This document shows, one piece after another, positions 10,530-22,767 of a stretch of DNA of 64,000 nt. Both the position numbers and the translations under genes were made by a program. Location of the stretch: positions 310,001 to 374,000 of the forward strand of contig BSBM01001443.1 of NCBI GenBank assembly GCA_027924585.1. Reading direction: 5' to 3'. Position 1 is the first letter of the stretch. Every line of letters begins with the position of its first letter. The notes below the pieces were generated by a model, which worked only from the letters and a program-made list of their open reading frames with translations, was not told the origin of the DNA and did not search any database. The DNA is from Larix kaempferi (lineage: Eukaryota > Streptophyta > Pinopsida > Pinales > Pinaceae).

Positions 10530-12353
10530 ATGGTGACCATAAATGATGCTCAGGATCCTTATGAGCATGATGAAGATGTGCTAGGAGAAAATGTGCAAGA
10601 AGGGAATGCTGAGACTGAATCTAATGGGAGAAGGGAACAAATAACTCCTCGGAATTTGGTTGAAACCATGGTGAGCTTCAATTAAAGGTTGATGAAGGCT
10701 CAAGAAGAACAAAATCAACTCAATGCTGTTATTTTGCAATGCCTCACTAATATACAGCAGAGGATAAACCTTGGGTCCAAACCAAGCAATGTGGGTGAAG
10801 AAGGAAGAGATGCAGAGAGTTGCTCTAGAGGTCGTTCAAAGAAGAGGACTCCAATCCCAAAGAAGAGTTCTGTGAGCAAGAAGCATAAAGCACCTTCCTC
10901 TAGATCTTCTTCCAGGAGATCATGTGACTCCAAAGGCTCTCAAAGAATTCCAAGGCATATGCCCAAGAGATTTGATGGAAGAAATAAGTTCAAATGAATT
11001 CCACAAGGAGAAATCAGGAAGGCAAGGCCTCCCACATTTGATGGAGAAGACAAGACTGGCCAAGAGGCAGAGGCATGGATTCTTGGAATGAAGAAATATT
11101 TCTGAATTCAGGACTACTCAGGAAATGAAAAGGCCATAATTTCCATTTACAATCTAAATGGCAGAGCTTCAATTTGGTGGGACAGACTCTTGCAAGTAAA
11201 AGGGATCAGTGAAAGGAAGATCAGCTGGGAGAGATTTAAGAAGTACTTCAAGGAAAAATACCTTTCTGCTAGGTATTATGACAGTAAGATAAAAGAGTTC
11301 AATGAACTCAGGTTGGGACAAAAATCTATAAAAGAACATGTCTATAAATTTTTGGAATTATTGAGGTATGTGGATTACATTAAAGATGAGAGGATAAAGA
11401 TCCAATGCTTCCTTGGAAGCCTACCTCAAAGTTTCAAAGATAGAATTGAGTTTGTTAATCCACCAAGTCTTGATGAAGCCATTAGAATGGCAATGCATTG
11501 CTATGATCAGAATAAAGGAAAACCAGAGGTTAACCCAGCATGGAAAGGAAATCCAAGAGGGAGGTTTGATCAAAAGAAAAGTGGCTTCAAACCACCATCC
11601 AAAAGTCAGCCTAGAACCTCTCCACGGGGGCAGCAAGCAAGGAGTGGATTCAAGCTAGCAGTAGTAGCAGAAAAGACATCAAAAGCACCACTTCAGTGTT
11701 GGGGATGTGGAGAAAACCACATGCTAAAGGATTGTCCACATCAGAAAGGGAATCCCTTAAGCTTGCACAACTTAAAGGGAGCAACTACAGTGGAGGATAT
11801 GGCAAGGGAAACGCCTCGAATTTATGCAGCGTTGGATAATCATCAGGCGGATCATCAATCATCAATGGTGGAAGTTGAAGGTAAGATTGTTAAGCAATCA
11901 ATTTCTGTTTTGATTGATCTAGGGTCTACTCATAGTTATGTTTCTCCAAAAGTGGTAGAGGGTTGTTCTCTTAGAAAAGTGAAGCATAATAAGTCTTGGC
12001 TAGTTCAATTAGCCACAGGGACCAAGAGAAAAGTAAGTGAAGTAGTGGTGGAGTGCCCCATAGAATTGAATGGACTCCACACACATGCAGAATTAAATGT
12101 ACTACCATTAGGATCTTATGATGCCTTAATTGGCATGGATTGGTTGGAAAGACATAGGGCCAAGTTGGACTGTTATGAGAAAGCATTTGAATGTATTGAT
12201 GAAGAAAGAAGACCAAGAGTGGTAAGAGGAATTCCCGAGCAAGTTTCAGTAAGACAAATTTCAGCCTTACAGTTGAAAAGTTTTACAAGCATGGTTTCCA
12301 ATTATATGCAGTCCATATGTCAGATTCATCAGAGGACAAAGGACCAAGGATAG
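10530..12353 (+). pseudogene. gag-pro: gag-protease of chromovirus-type element
   Basis: Starts at ATG 10530. It shows an acidic N-terminus, a basic Ser/Arg/Lys-rich segment (about 10800-10995), a gag core (ASIWWDRLL near 11166 to about 11500), a knuckle starting CWGCGENH (about 11698) of CX2CX3HX4C form, and a retropepsin region near 11910-12190 ending in GMDWLERHRAKLDC. In-frame stops occur at 10683-10685, 10995-10997 and about 11103. The protease active site reads DLG where DSG is usual, so the enzyme would be expected to be inactive. The frame ends at a stop at 12351-12353 and the pol frame overlaps it by 37 bp in another phase. Gag packages the element RNA and the protease matures the particle. 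Confidence 0.8.
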
Positions 12354-13813
12354 AAGATTTCTCATTGTTGCAAGAGTTCCAAGATGTATTTTCGGATGAA
12401 GTGTCGGGATTACCACCAAAGAGAGATATTGATTTTACCATCGATCTTGTTCCAGGGGCAGCGCCAAATTCCAAAGCTCCTTATAGAATGAGCACACCGG
12501 AATTGGTAGAGTTAAAGATGCAACTACAAGAGTTAATGGACAAGAGGTATATCAGGCCCAGTGTGTCTCCTTGGGGAGCACCGGTCTTATTTGTTAAGAA
12601 GGATGGGACTTTAAGGCTGTGTATTGATTACAGGCAACTTAATAAAGTGACAGTCAAGAATAAGTATCCATTGCCAAGAATTGATGATTTGTTTGATCAA
12701 ATGAAGGAAGCTAAGGTGTTTTCCAAGATTGACTTGAGGTCTGGCTATCATCAAGTGAGGATTAAGAAAGAATACATTCACAAGACAGCTTTTAGAACTA
12801 GATATGGTCATTATGAGTTCACTGTGGTGCCATTTGGTCTTACCAATGCACCTGCTACATTCATGTGTCTCATGAATAGTGTCTTCAGCAAATATTTGGA
12901 TAAGTTTGTGATTGTGTTCTTGGATGACATTCTTGTCTATTCAAGGAATGAAGAAGAACATGAGGAGCATCTAAGGATGGTGTTTCAAGTCCTTAGCGAA
13001 CATCAGTTGTATGCCAAGTTAAGCAAGTGTGAATTTTACCAAAAGAAGGTGCAATATTTGGGTCATATCATTTTTGAAGAAGGAATTGCAGTGGATCCGG
13101 AGAAGATTAATGCCATCATGGATTGGTCTACTCCAAAGAATGTTTCAGATGTTAAATCTTTTATGGGCCTTGTTGGTTACTACAGAAGGTTTATTGAAGG
13201 CTTCTACAAGATAGCTCATCCAATCACTTTATTGCAAAGGAAGAATATCAAATTTGTATGGTCTGAAAAGTGTGAGAAAAGCTTTCAGCAGTTAAATGAG
13301 TTACTTACCAGTGCTCCTGTTTTGAAGATAGCGGATCCAAAGAAGGATTTTGTAATGTGCACAGATGCTTGCATTGAAGGGCTAGTTGGAGTGCTCATGC
13401 AAGAAGGATTTGTGATTTGCTATGAGTCAAGGAAATTAAAAGAGCATGAAAAGAATTATGCCATGCATGATTTAGAATTAGCATCCATAGTACATGCTCT
13501 CAAGATGTGGAGACATTATTTGTTGGAAAGAAGATTCGAGCTTAGGACAGACCACATGAGCTTGAAGTATTTGTTTGATCAGCCAAACTTGAATGCTAGG
13601 AAAGCGAGATGGATGGAATTACTTTGTGAATTTGATTTTGAAATTAAGCATGTAAAAGGGAAAGAGAATAAGGTTACAGATGCTCTTAGCAGAAAATTTC
13701 ATGTTGCAGCAGTAAGTATGTGCAAATCAGATTTGAAGACAAGAGTTGTTGAGGCTCAAACTAGTGATGAAACTTACCTTCAAATTAAAGGAAGTTGCAG
13801 CAGAAAAATATAG
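12317..13813 (+). pseudogene. pol: Reverse transcriptase-RNase H of chromovirus-type element
   Basis: Uninterrupted RT-RNase H block of 498 codons. RT landmarks are [49 protein letters not shown] and the catalytic FLDD (about 12920). RNase H follows with CTDACIEG (first Asp, about 13360), a [11 protein letters not shown] segment and RTDHMSL (about 13547), ending near VTDALSR. A frame change and stop at 13811-13813 separate it from integrase. The enzyme copies element RNA into DNA inside the particle. The block itself has no stop, unlike its neighbours, so it is annotated as a pseudogene only because the polyprotein is broken on both sides. Confidence 0.85.
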
Positions 13814-15178
13814 ATGAAAAGTGTGCAGGATATCTGCTTGGTGAAGACAATATCCTCATCTACAAAGATAGACTATACATTCCAAATAGTGCAGATTTGA
13901 AGAAGCTAGTGATGGATGAAATACATCAAATGCCATATTCTGGACACCTAGGATATCAGAAAACTATAACAGCAGCAAGAAATCAATATTTTTGGCATGG
14001 TATGAAGAAGGACATAGCTGAGTACATTGCTAGGTGTCAAAAGTACCCGCAAGTCAAGGTAGAGCACCAACATCCAACAGGATTGTTGCAGCCCTTACCC
14101 ATTCCGAAATGGAAGTGGGAAGTTATCTCTATGGATTTTATAACAGGTCTTCCCATGGCAGTGAAGAAGCATGATTCAATCATGGTTGTGGTAGACAAGA
14201 TATCAAAGGTATCTCACTTTATTCCATTCAAGTCCACTCACAAGGCTAATGACATTGAAAATATCTTCATGAGAGAGATATTCAGATTGCATGGATTGCT
14301 CAAGGCAATAATTTCTGATCGTGATACAAAGTTCATTTCCAATTTCTGGAAAGGATTATTCCAAGAATTGGGAACTAAATTGAATTTCAGTATAGCATAT
14401 CATCCTCAAACAGATGTCCAAACTGAGAGGGTGAATTAGGTTCTTGAAGACATACTGAGAATGTATGTGATGGATAAACCATCCAAGTGGGAGGATTACC
14501 TACACTTGGTAGAATTTGCATACAATAATGGACATCATGTATCGTTGGGGATGAGTCCATTTAAGGCATTGTATGGCAAGGGATGCAGGACTCCAGTGAA
14601 CTGAGACAGCTCGGTGAACATGGTAGTACTTGGACCATAGATGATCAAGGAAATGGAACAGGACGTTATTAATATCGGGTGGAATTTAAAGGCAGCTCAG
14701 GGTTATGCAAATTTGAAAAGAGTGCATAAGGAATTTTAGATTGGGGATCATTTTTATTTGAGGGTGAAACCAAGGAAAATTTCTCTCAAGTTGGCACCAA
14801 GATATTGTGGGTCATTTGAAGTCCTTGATAGGATAGGGCCAGTTGCATAAAGAATTGCATTGCCTCCTAACATAAGAGCTCATAATGTTTTCCATGTACC
14901 TTTGCTTAAGAAGTATGTACATGATCATAATCATATGATTGATTGGAATGTGATATAGGTGGAACCCCAAGGAGAGTTCCAAGTAGAGCCTATGCGCATC
15001 CTCGACAAGAAGGTCACTTTGCTCTAGAACAGAGCCATCGGGTAGGTAAAGGTCCAATGGGAGCACCTTACCCCCGATGAGGCTACATGGGAGATGGAGG
15101 ATGCCATGAGAGAGGCATTCCCATTTTTGTTCAGTTTTGAGAACACCGAGGACGGTGTTGTTCTAAGGGGGAAGGGAA
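13795..15178 (+). pseudogene. pol: Integrase with degenerate chromodomain-like tail
   Basis: Integrase zinc-binding region (HQMPYSGHLG; the later CQKYPQ has Tyr where the second Cys is expected), then the DDE core: MDFITGLP (first Asp, about 14130), SDRDTKF (second) and QTERVN (Glu). A TAG at 14437-14439 follows at once, and the rest to 15178 carries several more stops. The C-terminal part still reads as an SH3-like GP(S/F)-type segment and then a chromodomain-like region (ILDKKVTLL, VKVQW, DEATWEMED; about 14995-15110), a hallmark of plant chromoviruses. Integrase inserts the cDNA, and the tail can bias target choice. This copy is inactive. Confidence 0.8.
15164..15178 (+). promoter_or_regulatory. 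Polypurine tract
   Basis: TAAGGGGGAAGGGAA directly before the 3' LTR start TGTAATACCCC. Confidence 0.75.
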
Positions 15179-16722
15179 TGTAATACCCCAATTTTGACTC
15201 TTATGAAATATTGGCTTTTAATGAAAATATTGTATATATGCGATGTATGTTTCCCTAGCGTGGAGCTCAAGGCCAAGGCCCCGCTAGTGTATGTTCGTAT
15301 TTTATTTAAAATGGATAAGCATTTGATATTTTGTTATCCATGTGCTATTAAGCCATGGAATATTGTAAATGGACGTAAATATTAATATTTCAATCAAATA
15401 CCAAAATTGGCTATGGAAGCAATGAATGAGAAGGGGCCATTTGTATTCCACTAGGGGGTGGTGAGGGGGTTGTGGGGATGAACCATATGCTGTCAAATGT
15501 CATTTTGAGAACCCATTTGACTTTCCTTGTTGACATTTAATTCTGTTGTAAGGAAGTTGTTGACGAATTCAATCCATGGCTTCAATGGAGCATGGACAGC
15601 CCAGAAATTCATATGGAAGGTATGGGATCTGTTTTCTTGTACCACAAGTCACTCTATGTCATGGAAATTGGTTCTTCCTCATTCCCATTCCATTGTTGAA
15701 CATCCCAGCATCATTTTTCATCCATTACACATGCCTAGCAGTGAGAAAAAAAACCAGAAATCGCAACCTTGCAAGAACCCACGTTTTGAAGTGCCATAAA
15801 CACCCAGAATTTGGTATTGACAGTGAAATCCAATGGGGGATCCATAGATATGAACCTTGGGGAAAAATTGAGAGTATTAGATACCCCAAAATCCATTGGA
15901 AAACCTAGTTTTTATAGCTCAGAAATCCAGTGACGGGATTGTGTTATTTTGATGATAGAATTGTGAGAAATCCAAGTGTGAATGATTGAACAGAGGTTGG
16001 GTTTGCTTGATAAACCCAGTGAAGGCTAGAATCTTGAGGAATTAGCAGCTGGAACTTTCTATGCCCACCCTGAAGAGCACTGGAGGGAAGGGATGCCTGA
16101 GGGACTATGCAGCAGAGAAGGGGACCTTCCTTGTGTTGGGTGAAGTAGGTATTGTGGGTGCCATGACTGTTGAGTTCATTTGAGATGCGTGTAGCTCTGT
16201 GGTTGAGCTCACTGGCTTAGCATCCTCCTCCTTTTCTTTTTACATGCTTGATAAACCCAACTGTGTGTTGGTTTAGCGTGACTGTTTGAGTGAAACCATG
16301 GCTTTGAGTGAACCCGTTTAGTTCCTCCTTAGTGGATACACAACCCATATCGGGGGTGATCTCTCAGCTGAAAGAATATAGGCTGGACAGAGATCTATGG
16401 TTGGGTGGAACGTTGCTCTCACATAGCCAGTTGTTTGGACAGTTGCATTTCAAGATAAGTATTCTTGTGGTTGAGTTATGTTAATTCTGTGCTCTGCAAT
16501 GTTTTAATTAATGACTGTTGTTTATATGCTGAATGCTTGATGAAGCTGTGTGTATATATAGTGTTTAATTCCACTGTGTTTGTTGAGTATGAATATGTAT
16601 ACATAAGTTTTTATTTATCCATGAATTTCTTAGTAATGTATGGAGCTGAGATTGTCAAATAAGCCTGGTATGTTTGGTCATGTTTCCTCCCTTGCACTGG
16701 ATTGATGGAAGGGGACGTGACA
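15179..16722 (+). mobile_element. 3' LTR of chromovirus-type element, 1544 bp
   Basis: Runs from TGTAATACCCC to GGGGACGTGACA. Its 3' part matches 8453-8762 and its family is seen again as a minus-strand solo LTR at 21047-22762 (shared GGCCTTGGCCTTGAGCTCC-like and GTTGGGTGGAACGTTGC motifs in opposite orientations). I did not find a clear TATA box. Short frames inside it are not coding. Confidence 0.8.
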
Positions 16723-16739
16723 GTTATTTCATTGACTGG

Positions 16740-17500
16740 AGTGATTTGTGTCATTACTATCTATTATCAATAATGGGGAGTACTTGATAGCTTTATTGTA
16801 CTCCTAGCATTCTTTGTAGTTTGTCCTTAATATGTATGCCAAGTACTATTGCCGATTGAATGCTTTTCCTCGTTGTAATATTTTTCCAATGGATTCCAAC
16901 ATATGTAATTAAATATTTGAGACCTGACTAGAGCTTGTCAGGCGGGGTGCAACAATAATGCATGTCCACTTTATGTATCTTCTTTTACTTTACTTATCAC
17001 CAATCCCTTATAACTTTTTTTCCATAGTCGATCCCGTGAATCTCTCAACCCATTTTAATGCATCGATTGTTATAGGAATGACATCTTTGACTCTAGGAAG
17101 ACTAGTGATCTAGTTGATCAATTGAGATGAAATTTCAATGGGTTCGTTGAGCCATATCTTCCCTCCATGGTATTGATTGATGATGAACTTTGACACTTCT
17201 TCCTTCCACCCTTTAAAACCTGTTACTTGGGGGGAATTGAAATATGTGTGGATTTTTTTTTTAATTTCTGGAGCATCAGTGTTTCATTCCTTCCCTTTAC
17301 TTCAACTACTTCCCATTTTGTATATTTTTCCATTGCTTGTCCTAGTCAATTTCCTCCATATTTTCCTGGCAGATTCGATTCATTCTCTCTTCTAATTCAA
17401 TTACAAGTTCCTTGGTGTGTTGCTTCTTTGATCTAGGTTCTATGGTATTTGACCTATGTGTACCAACATGTGAGATAACTCCTCTCATCTTTGGGGCCAT
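16740..17500 (-). pseudogene. Decayed minus-strand ORF downstream of pol
   Basis: Reading leftward from an ATG at 17498-17500, a protein-like frame starts MAPKMRGVISHVGTH and has a charged, possibly coiled-coil stretch (KELVIELEERMNRI). After several stops, a segment with GFKGWKEEV, GGKIWLNEPIEI and LPRVKDVIP appears (about 17050-17220), and then IGKILQRGKAFN and YLAYILRTNYKECQEYNKAI (about 16760-16900). These resemble, as far as I recall, uncharacterised ORFs that some plant Tat-like elements carry beside pol. The stops show it is dead. It lies on the same strand as, and downstream of, the RNase H-integrase fragment at 18246-19950, so it may be that element's extra ORF. The family call is uncertain. 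Confidence 0.4.
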
Positions 17501-18140
17501 TGTTTCTTCAATGTTTGCTAGATGTAACCAGCTATGCTTAAAGATCCTTGTTATGTTGACAACTTGTTCTTAAACAATGGATTTGGAAATTTGATCATTG
17601 AATTGATGAGTATTATAGGACATTTTCAATTCTGGATGTGTTGTTCACTTGTGTGGAGGTCATTTCGACGACACGGGTCATTAAAGTTGGGTATTAAATG
17701 TGGAATTTGCCCAGTGATTTAACCTTTATGTTTCTTGTTGGTTGATTTTCTAGGCATGACTGGTTTCCTTTCAACATCGACTGGATTTGGTGGGTTGCTT
17801 CAATGATGCAGTATACTTTGATTCCAAATTCTTATTCATTCCTCCACTTTGTGGTTTTGTCTCGAGTCTCTCGTTTGTCAGTCCCTTTACCGCCTTTATG
17901 ATTGGTCAGATTCTGATTTTGTTTTCCATGTTTTTGTTTGTCCACATGCTTTTCTCATTCTCGTTGTTCACTTGCTTATCAGTCTTCTCACCTTGTTTTT
18001 TTTCTATTGTTGGACGATTCTTGCTCCCAATTAACTGTCATGATCCTTACATAATTCTTCTAAAGACAAGTCATAAGGATTTTTATTTCTTGCAATTAAA
18101 TAGTTTTTCGATAGTTTCCATAACCATATTTATTATTTTG

Positions 18141-18175
<35 letters not shown>

Positions 18176-18245
18176 ATATATATATATATATATATATAAT
18201 ATTCATCTATTACTATCTATTATCTACTATTATTATTATTATTAA
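17501..18245. other. Spacer with AT microsatellites
   Basis: No gene seen. Contains a (TA)n block at about 18141-18200 broken by CAC, and a (TTA)n run at about 18228-18244 that abuts the integrase stop codon. Confidence 0.6.
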
Positions 18246-19950
18246 GCATGGTATCTCCTTAGTCGAGCTCCATTGACTACTTTGCTAAGCATTTCCTTTG
18301 TAACTTTCCTTAATTGTACAACCCCATTAGGTTTTATGTCTTCTATCACAAAGGGTCCCAACATACTATCTCCAGTTTCCTTGGTTTTCCTTTTACTTTA
18401 CTATCATACATAAGGACAAGGTTTCCTATTTCAAATTCTTTCTTCTTAATATTTACGTTGTGCAATGCTTTTTGTTGTTGTTTTTGGTCTTCTTGATGGT
18501 GAAGAGATATTGTTCTTTCTTCTTCTAATTTATTAAGTTGGTATAATTTACATTTATTTGCTTATTCGTAATAAAATTTAAGAAGACTGGCTATTTTTTT
18601 CCGAATTTGTTGTGATATGTAGAGGTATGATTGCTTCTTGACCATAAACTAATTTGAAGGGGGTTTCACTAGTTGATATTTTATAGGCAATTCTATAAGC
18701 CCAAAGAACTACAACTATCTTATCATCCCAATCATCCCTATCGATATTACAAATTTTTATAAGTCCTTTGGTTAGAGTTTTGTTTAATGCTTCTACTACA
18801 CCATTTGTTTGAGCCTGGTAGGGTGAAATTTTGTTATGGTCAATCAAGATTTGTTATGGTACCTCAATTGTGTTGTTTACAAAGTGTGTGCCTTGATAGC
18901 TTATTAAATTCAAAGGGCATCCAAACCTTATGATTATGTTTTGATAGATAAATTTCATTGCTACCTCTTTAGTGCAGTTTTTGATTGATTTTTCTTTTTC
19001 CCACTTAGTCAAGTATTTGACTGTTGTGACTATGTATCTTGCACCCGTTATTTTTCCTTGTCTTTGAAATGGGCCCATGAAGTTAATTGCCTAGGTTTCA
19101 AATTGGAGACTTAGATTTATTTGTACCAAAGGAATTTCATCTCTTTTTACTGGTCTACCCATCATTTGGAATTTATCACATTGGTTTACTTTGTGTTTGC
19201 AACCTCTATATAAAGGTGAGTCACCATATACCTACTTGTAAAATCTAACAGGTTATAGTATCTAAGTGAAAGTGTCCACCTGTAGGTTCAACGTGTGCTT
19301 CTTGAATTATATTGTCTCTCTCATGGTCTAAGGCACATCTCCTCAATAGATCACCATGTCCCATCTTGTATAAAATCCCTTTGACTAGTCTTTAGGGGGC
19401 AACCTTTATAGCAAATATTATCTTTTTCTTCTCTGATAATTTAGGGGGGCCTTCACTTTTTGCAAAAAAGTGTGCAATTTCAGCTATCTCATATAGTACA
19501 ACTTCAACTTTGAATAGGTGTGCATAAGGTAAGTCGTCATCTATTCAAGTTGGTTCTTTTCCAGATTTGACTCTCGATAGGTGGTTGGGGCTGACATTAG
19601 CTTTCCAAATTCGAACTACAACTGCAAACTCAAATTCTTGGAACAATAAAATCCATGTGCACACTCTTTCTTGGTGGACTAGTTTATTTACTAGTCATTT
19701 CGATGCTTGATGATTTGTGTAGAATGTAAAGGGATTTGCTAGTAGGTAGTGTCAAATGTTGTACAAGGAAAAGGTCATCCCCAAGTTGAGCTAGATCAAC
19801 ACCAATTGCAATGTAAGAGGCATTGACATGGACATGAAATTTCTTCAACCAACTTAGGAATATTAGAATAGGTTCTTCGACTAACTTTCTCTTAAGGATT
19901 TTGATCTATAATTGAGGGACTTATAGCCCACTCAACTTACCAAAACAAAT
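18246..19950 (-). pseudogene. pol: Minus-strand RNase H-integrase fragment
   Basis: Reading leftward: the tail of RT and start of RNase H (PILIFLSWLKKFHVHVNAS, about 19900-19815), the RNase H C-terminus (WILLFQEFEFAVVVR, NHLSR, about 19660-19570), the integrase core (INFMGPFQ, KYLTKW, about 19095-19010; SYQGTHFVN near 18890; NGVVEALNK near 18810; LWAYRIAYK; LVYGQEAIIP) and the C-terminal segment with GNLVLMYDSKVKGK and VNGARLRRYHA, ending at a stop at 18246-18248. Two of the three catalytic acids are changed: Asn for the first Asp and Tyr for the second. The RT body is missing and frames are broken repeatedly, so this is an old relic. The NGVVEALNK style and C-terminus point to a non-chromovirus (Tat/Athila-like) pol. 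Confidence 0.7.
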
Positions 19951-21046
19951 ACTTGTGAAGATAATTATTTATAATCTTCGTCCTTGATCTTGTATATATA
20001 TATATATATCAATCTTTTAAATGGATTCAAGGCCTTTTCTCTTTTCTTCTGAGATGATTTGTTCTCCAATGAGTTTGCACACTTGGTTCACTACCCGATT
20101 ACTTGGTTGGTTTACTTATGGCATGGAATATATTCCAATATTAAATTCTCACAACACCAACCCAATGACAAAACAACAGCATGTGGAAACTCAACTATGT
20201 GGATCTTTTAAAGAAAAAAATTATTCAATCAACATTGCCACTTTGTCTTATTCACAGGCTGGATGGCTTGTTGAACTTTCCTAACACATAACCATAGTGA
20301 ATGAAAACCACGGTGCATAAGTTCTGTGTGAAATGCCCTTTCCTAACTATTGGTTGCATACAAGATATTGAAATTCCCAACATGCATTACTCACTCCAAC
20401 AACAAATAATTTTTCCCCAACTATTTTAAAATGCTCGAGTATTTATAAAAACACCCATCATGCATAGATTTGTCTATAACTATTTAATTTGTCTCTTTTA
20501 AGAGGGATTCAATACATCAAGTAGAATTAACAGTCAACAATTCTAAACTTTGTTTGGCACTGTTTAAGTTTATCCCAACAAGTATAAAATTCCCAAAACT
20601 TGTTTAAATTTCATCTAACACAAGAGAAATTCACCCAACAATAGAGAAATCTACTCTAGCAATAATTAATTCACCCTAGCCTATATAATATTGCTCCAAC
20701 AACATTTACATTCACCCGAGGAAGAATAAATTTATCCAATAGTGATCAAAATGCCCTAGGAACATTTAAATTCATCCAACAGTGGTCAAAACTCCTCAGA
20801 CACATTTAAATTCAACCAAGAGTGGTAAAAAACGCCCCATATGTATTCAAATATATCCAACAGTGGTCAAAATTCCCCAAGCACATTTACATTCATCCAA
20901 CAGTGGCCAAAACGCCCCATGCATATTTAAATTCATCTAGCTAGTGAGAAAAACGCCCAACAATCAAATATGTTTAAAAATTTTAATTTAGAAACTTCCT
21001 AAATAATTGCAACAACTCTTGGATGAGAGCCATTGATCTCAGGATT
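19951..21046. other. AT-rich spacer with degenerate 40-bp repeat
   Basis: No gene seen. Holds a short (AT)n run near 19993-20009 and the 40-bp repeat listed next; it ends at the target duplication of the solo LTR. Confidence 0.55.
20700..20960. repeat. Degenerate 40-bp tandem repeat
   Basis: At least six units of 39-60 bp. The consensus is close to ACATTTAAATTCATCCAACA followed by GTGGTCAAAACGCCCCAAGC, with starts near 20702, 20761, 20801, 20843, 20882 and 20922. Weaker, more diverged units extend left to about 20590. Confidence 0.65.
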
Positions 21047-22767
21047 TGTAGTGTCCCCTCCTACCATACCAACGAGATAGGGAGGACGTGGTGCTCAATC
21101 CGGGCAATTAGCCCCAAAACGTTTGAATTAAAAACATTGATGCAAGAACTGTATCTGTGCATACTATGGAAAAACGACGGTAATCAAATAAATGCTATTG
21201 ATCTCTAACACACATTCAAAATTCTGTGGCAGCCATGAAATAAAGGATCTGTGCAGAATTATACAAGATCATATGGAGATGCCTAAACTTTTAAAAACAC
21301 AGCAGAAGCAATTCGTTTAATACATCCACATACATTCATAACATTCATCAAATGATAATTGCCAATTTACATAAGAGAATACTTATCTCAATAAGGCAGT
21401 CCCAAGCAACTGGCTATGCAACTGCAACGTTCCACCCAACCATAGGCCAGTGTGCTCCTCAATCTCTCAGCACCACTGCCACCCCCGAGCTGGGCATGAT
21501 CTCTACAAGGAACCAGGGAACAGCAGACTCACACATAGCCAAGCATACACCAAGATGATCCAAGCCAATCTACAATTGGGTTTATCAGGCTGCTAGGAGA
21601 TGGAAAGGAAGAATTGCTAAGCTAGTGAGCTCAACTACAGAGCTATGGGTACCTCTCCCAGATCTATTTAGCTTGGCACTCACATTGCCTACACACCCAA
21701 CACCAGGAAGTATTCTCTTCACTGCCACACAGTCCCTCAAGCCATACCTTCCTTTCTAGTGCTCTCAGGGTGTGCATAGAAAAGTAGCCAGCCTTCTTAA
21801 TCTTCTTGAGAGGATACTCCCTACACCAGGTTTATCAAGCCAATTCTGTCCACTACCATTCCAGTTTCTTGCTCATGGGTTCCAAACAAAACAGGGATGC
21901 AACCAACAGTAACCTACACTTGTGGAGCATGAGAAATCGTTTCCAACAGTGGGATGCATGAGCTGGGGTTTCCTGGACTTCAGAAAAACGTGGGTAGACT
22001 CAAAACGTATTGACACTTTGGAAATTCGACTGGGGAAGCAAAACCCATTCCAGAAAAACGCCCCAGGGCAAAAACGCCCTCTCCCTCAGTCCCAATTCGC
22101 GTCCCTCCTTCCCCAGCTGTTGCACAATCCAAAAACGAGTTCCCGGGCAAGGAAAAACGCAGGGTTATGGTGAAAAACGTGAGGATAACTTCCTGTGAGC
22201 TCAATCTGCGTGAGAGGAAGAACGTAATGCATGAGGAATGGACTTGGGTAGCATTTCGTGGGGGTTTTCTTGCCCAGCAAGCCAAAAATACGATTTTCAG
22301 GTTGGTAGCTTGCCCATGCACGAAAATCTGACTGCTATACCTCTCCCATCCCAAGACATTAACTGCCTTAACCAATTTCTTGGAAGAATTAAATGATGGG
22401 TGCATGAGACAACATGGGTAGTTGGTGGTTTTATGGGTTTCCCCATTGACACATGGATTAACACCATTGGCTCAAGGTTTTGAATAATTTCCCTCCCTTT
22501 TCCTTGTAGAGACATGCCCCATCTCTTTTGTTGCATTGCATAGCCGGTTGTGGGTTTTTCATTGAAAATTCATAATTACATGATGTCTTATATACATTGT
22601 GCCCATCTCGCACAAGAACCATGGGCATCTATTTTTAATTGCCGATACATGAAACGCTAAATCAATGGTGGGGCCTTGGCCTTGAGCTCCTCACCATGAT
22701 TAAATTACAATATTTACATCATTTACGGTTTAATACAAAGGGGTCAAAATGGGGACATTACAGGATT
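21042..22767 (-). mobile_element. Solo LTR in minus orientation with 5-bp target duplication
   Basis: The LTR spans 21047 (TGTAGTGTCC) to 22762 (GGGGACATTACA), 1716 bp, flanked by GGATT at 21042-21046 and 22763-22767. Its reverse complement starts TGTAATGTCCCC, like the 15179 LTR, and internal blocks match (GGGGCCTTGGCCTTGAGCTC; GCAACGTTCCACCCAACCAT). It is therefore a diverged, longer member of the same family. No internal region adjoins, so intra-element LTR recombination is the simplest origin. Confidence 0.8.

Larger units (their letters stand above)
8453..16722 (+). mobile_element. Decayed chromovirus-type Ty3/gypsy element
   Basis: One element in order: 5' LTR remnant (8453-8762), PBS, 1.75-kb leader, gag, protease, RT-RNase H, integrase with a chromodomain-like tail, PPT and full 3' LTR (15179-16722). 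The LTR remnant and the last 310 bp of the 3' LTR align without gaps and differ at about seven positions, so insertion was fairly recent even though the coding region has many stops. The missing left part of the 5' LTR means no target duplication can be checked. Confidence 0.85.

Noticed and set aside
12317-12353. gag/pol overlap as a programmed frameshift site
   Set aside because: No slippery heptamer seen, and other breaks in the same element (13795-13813 and many stops) show ordinary decay.
20700-20960. Regularly spaced 40-bp repeats resembling a CRISPR array
   Set aside because: Repeats are contiguous and diverged with no unique spacers, and the context is a plant genome.
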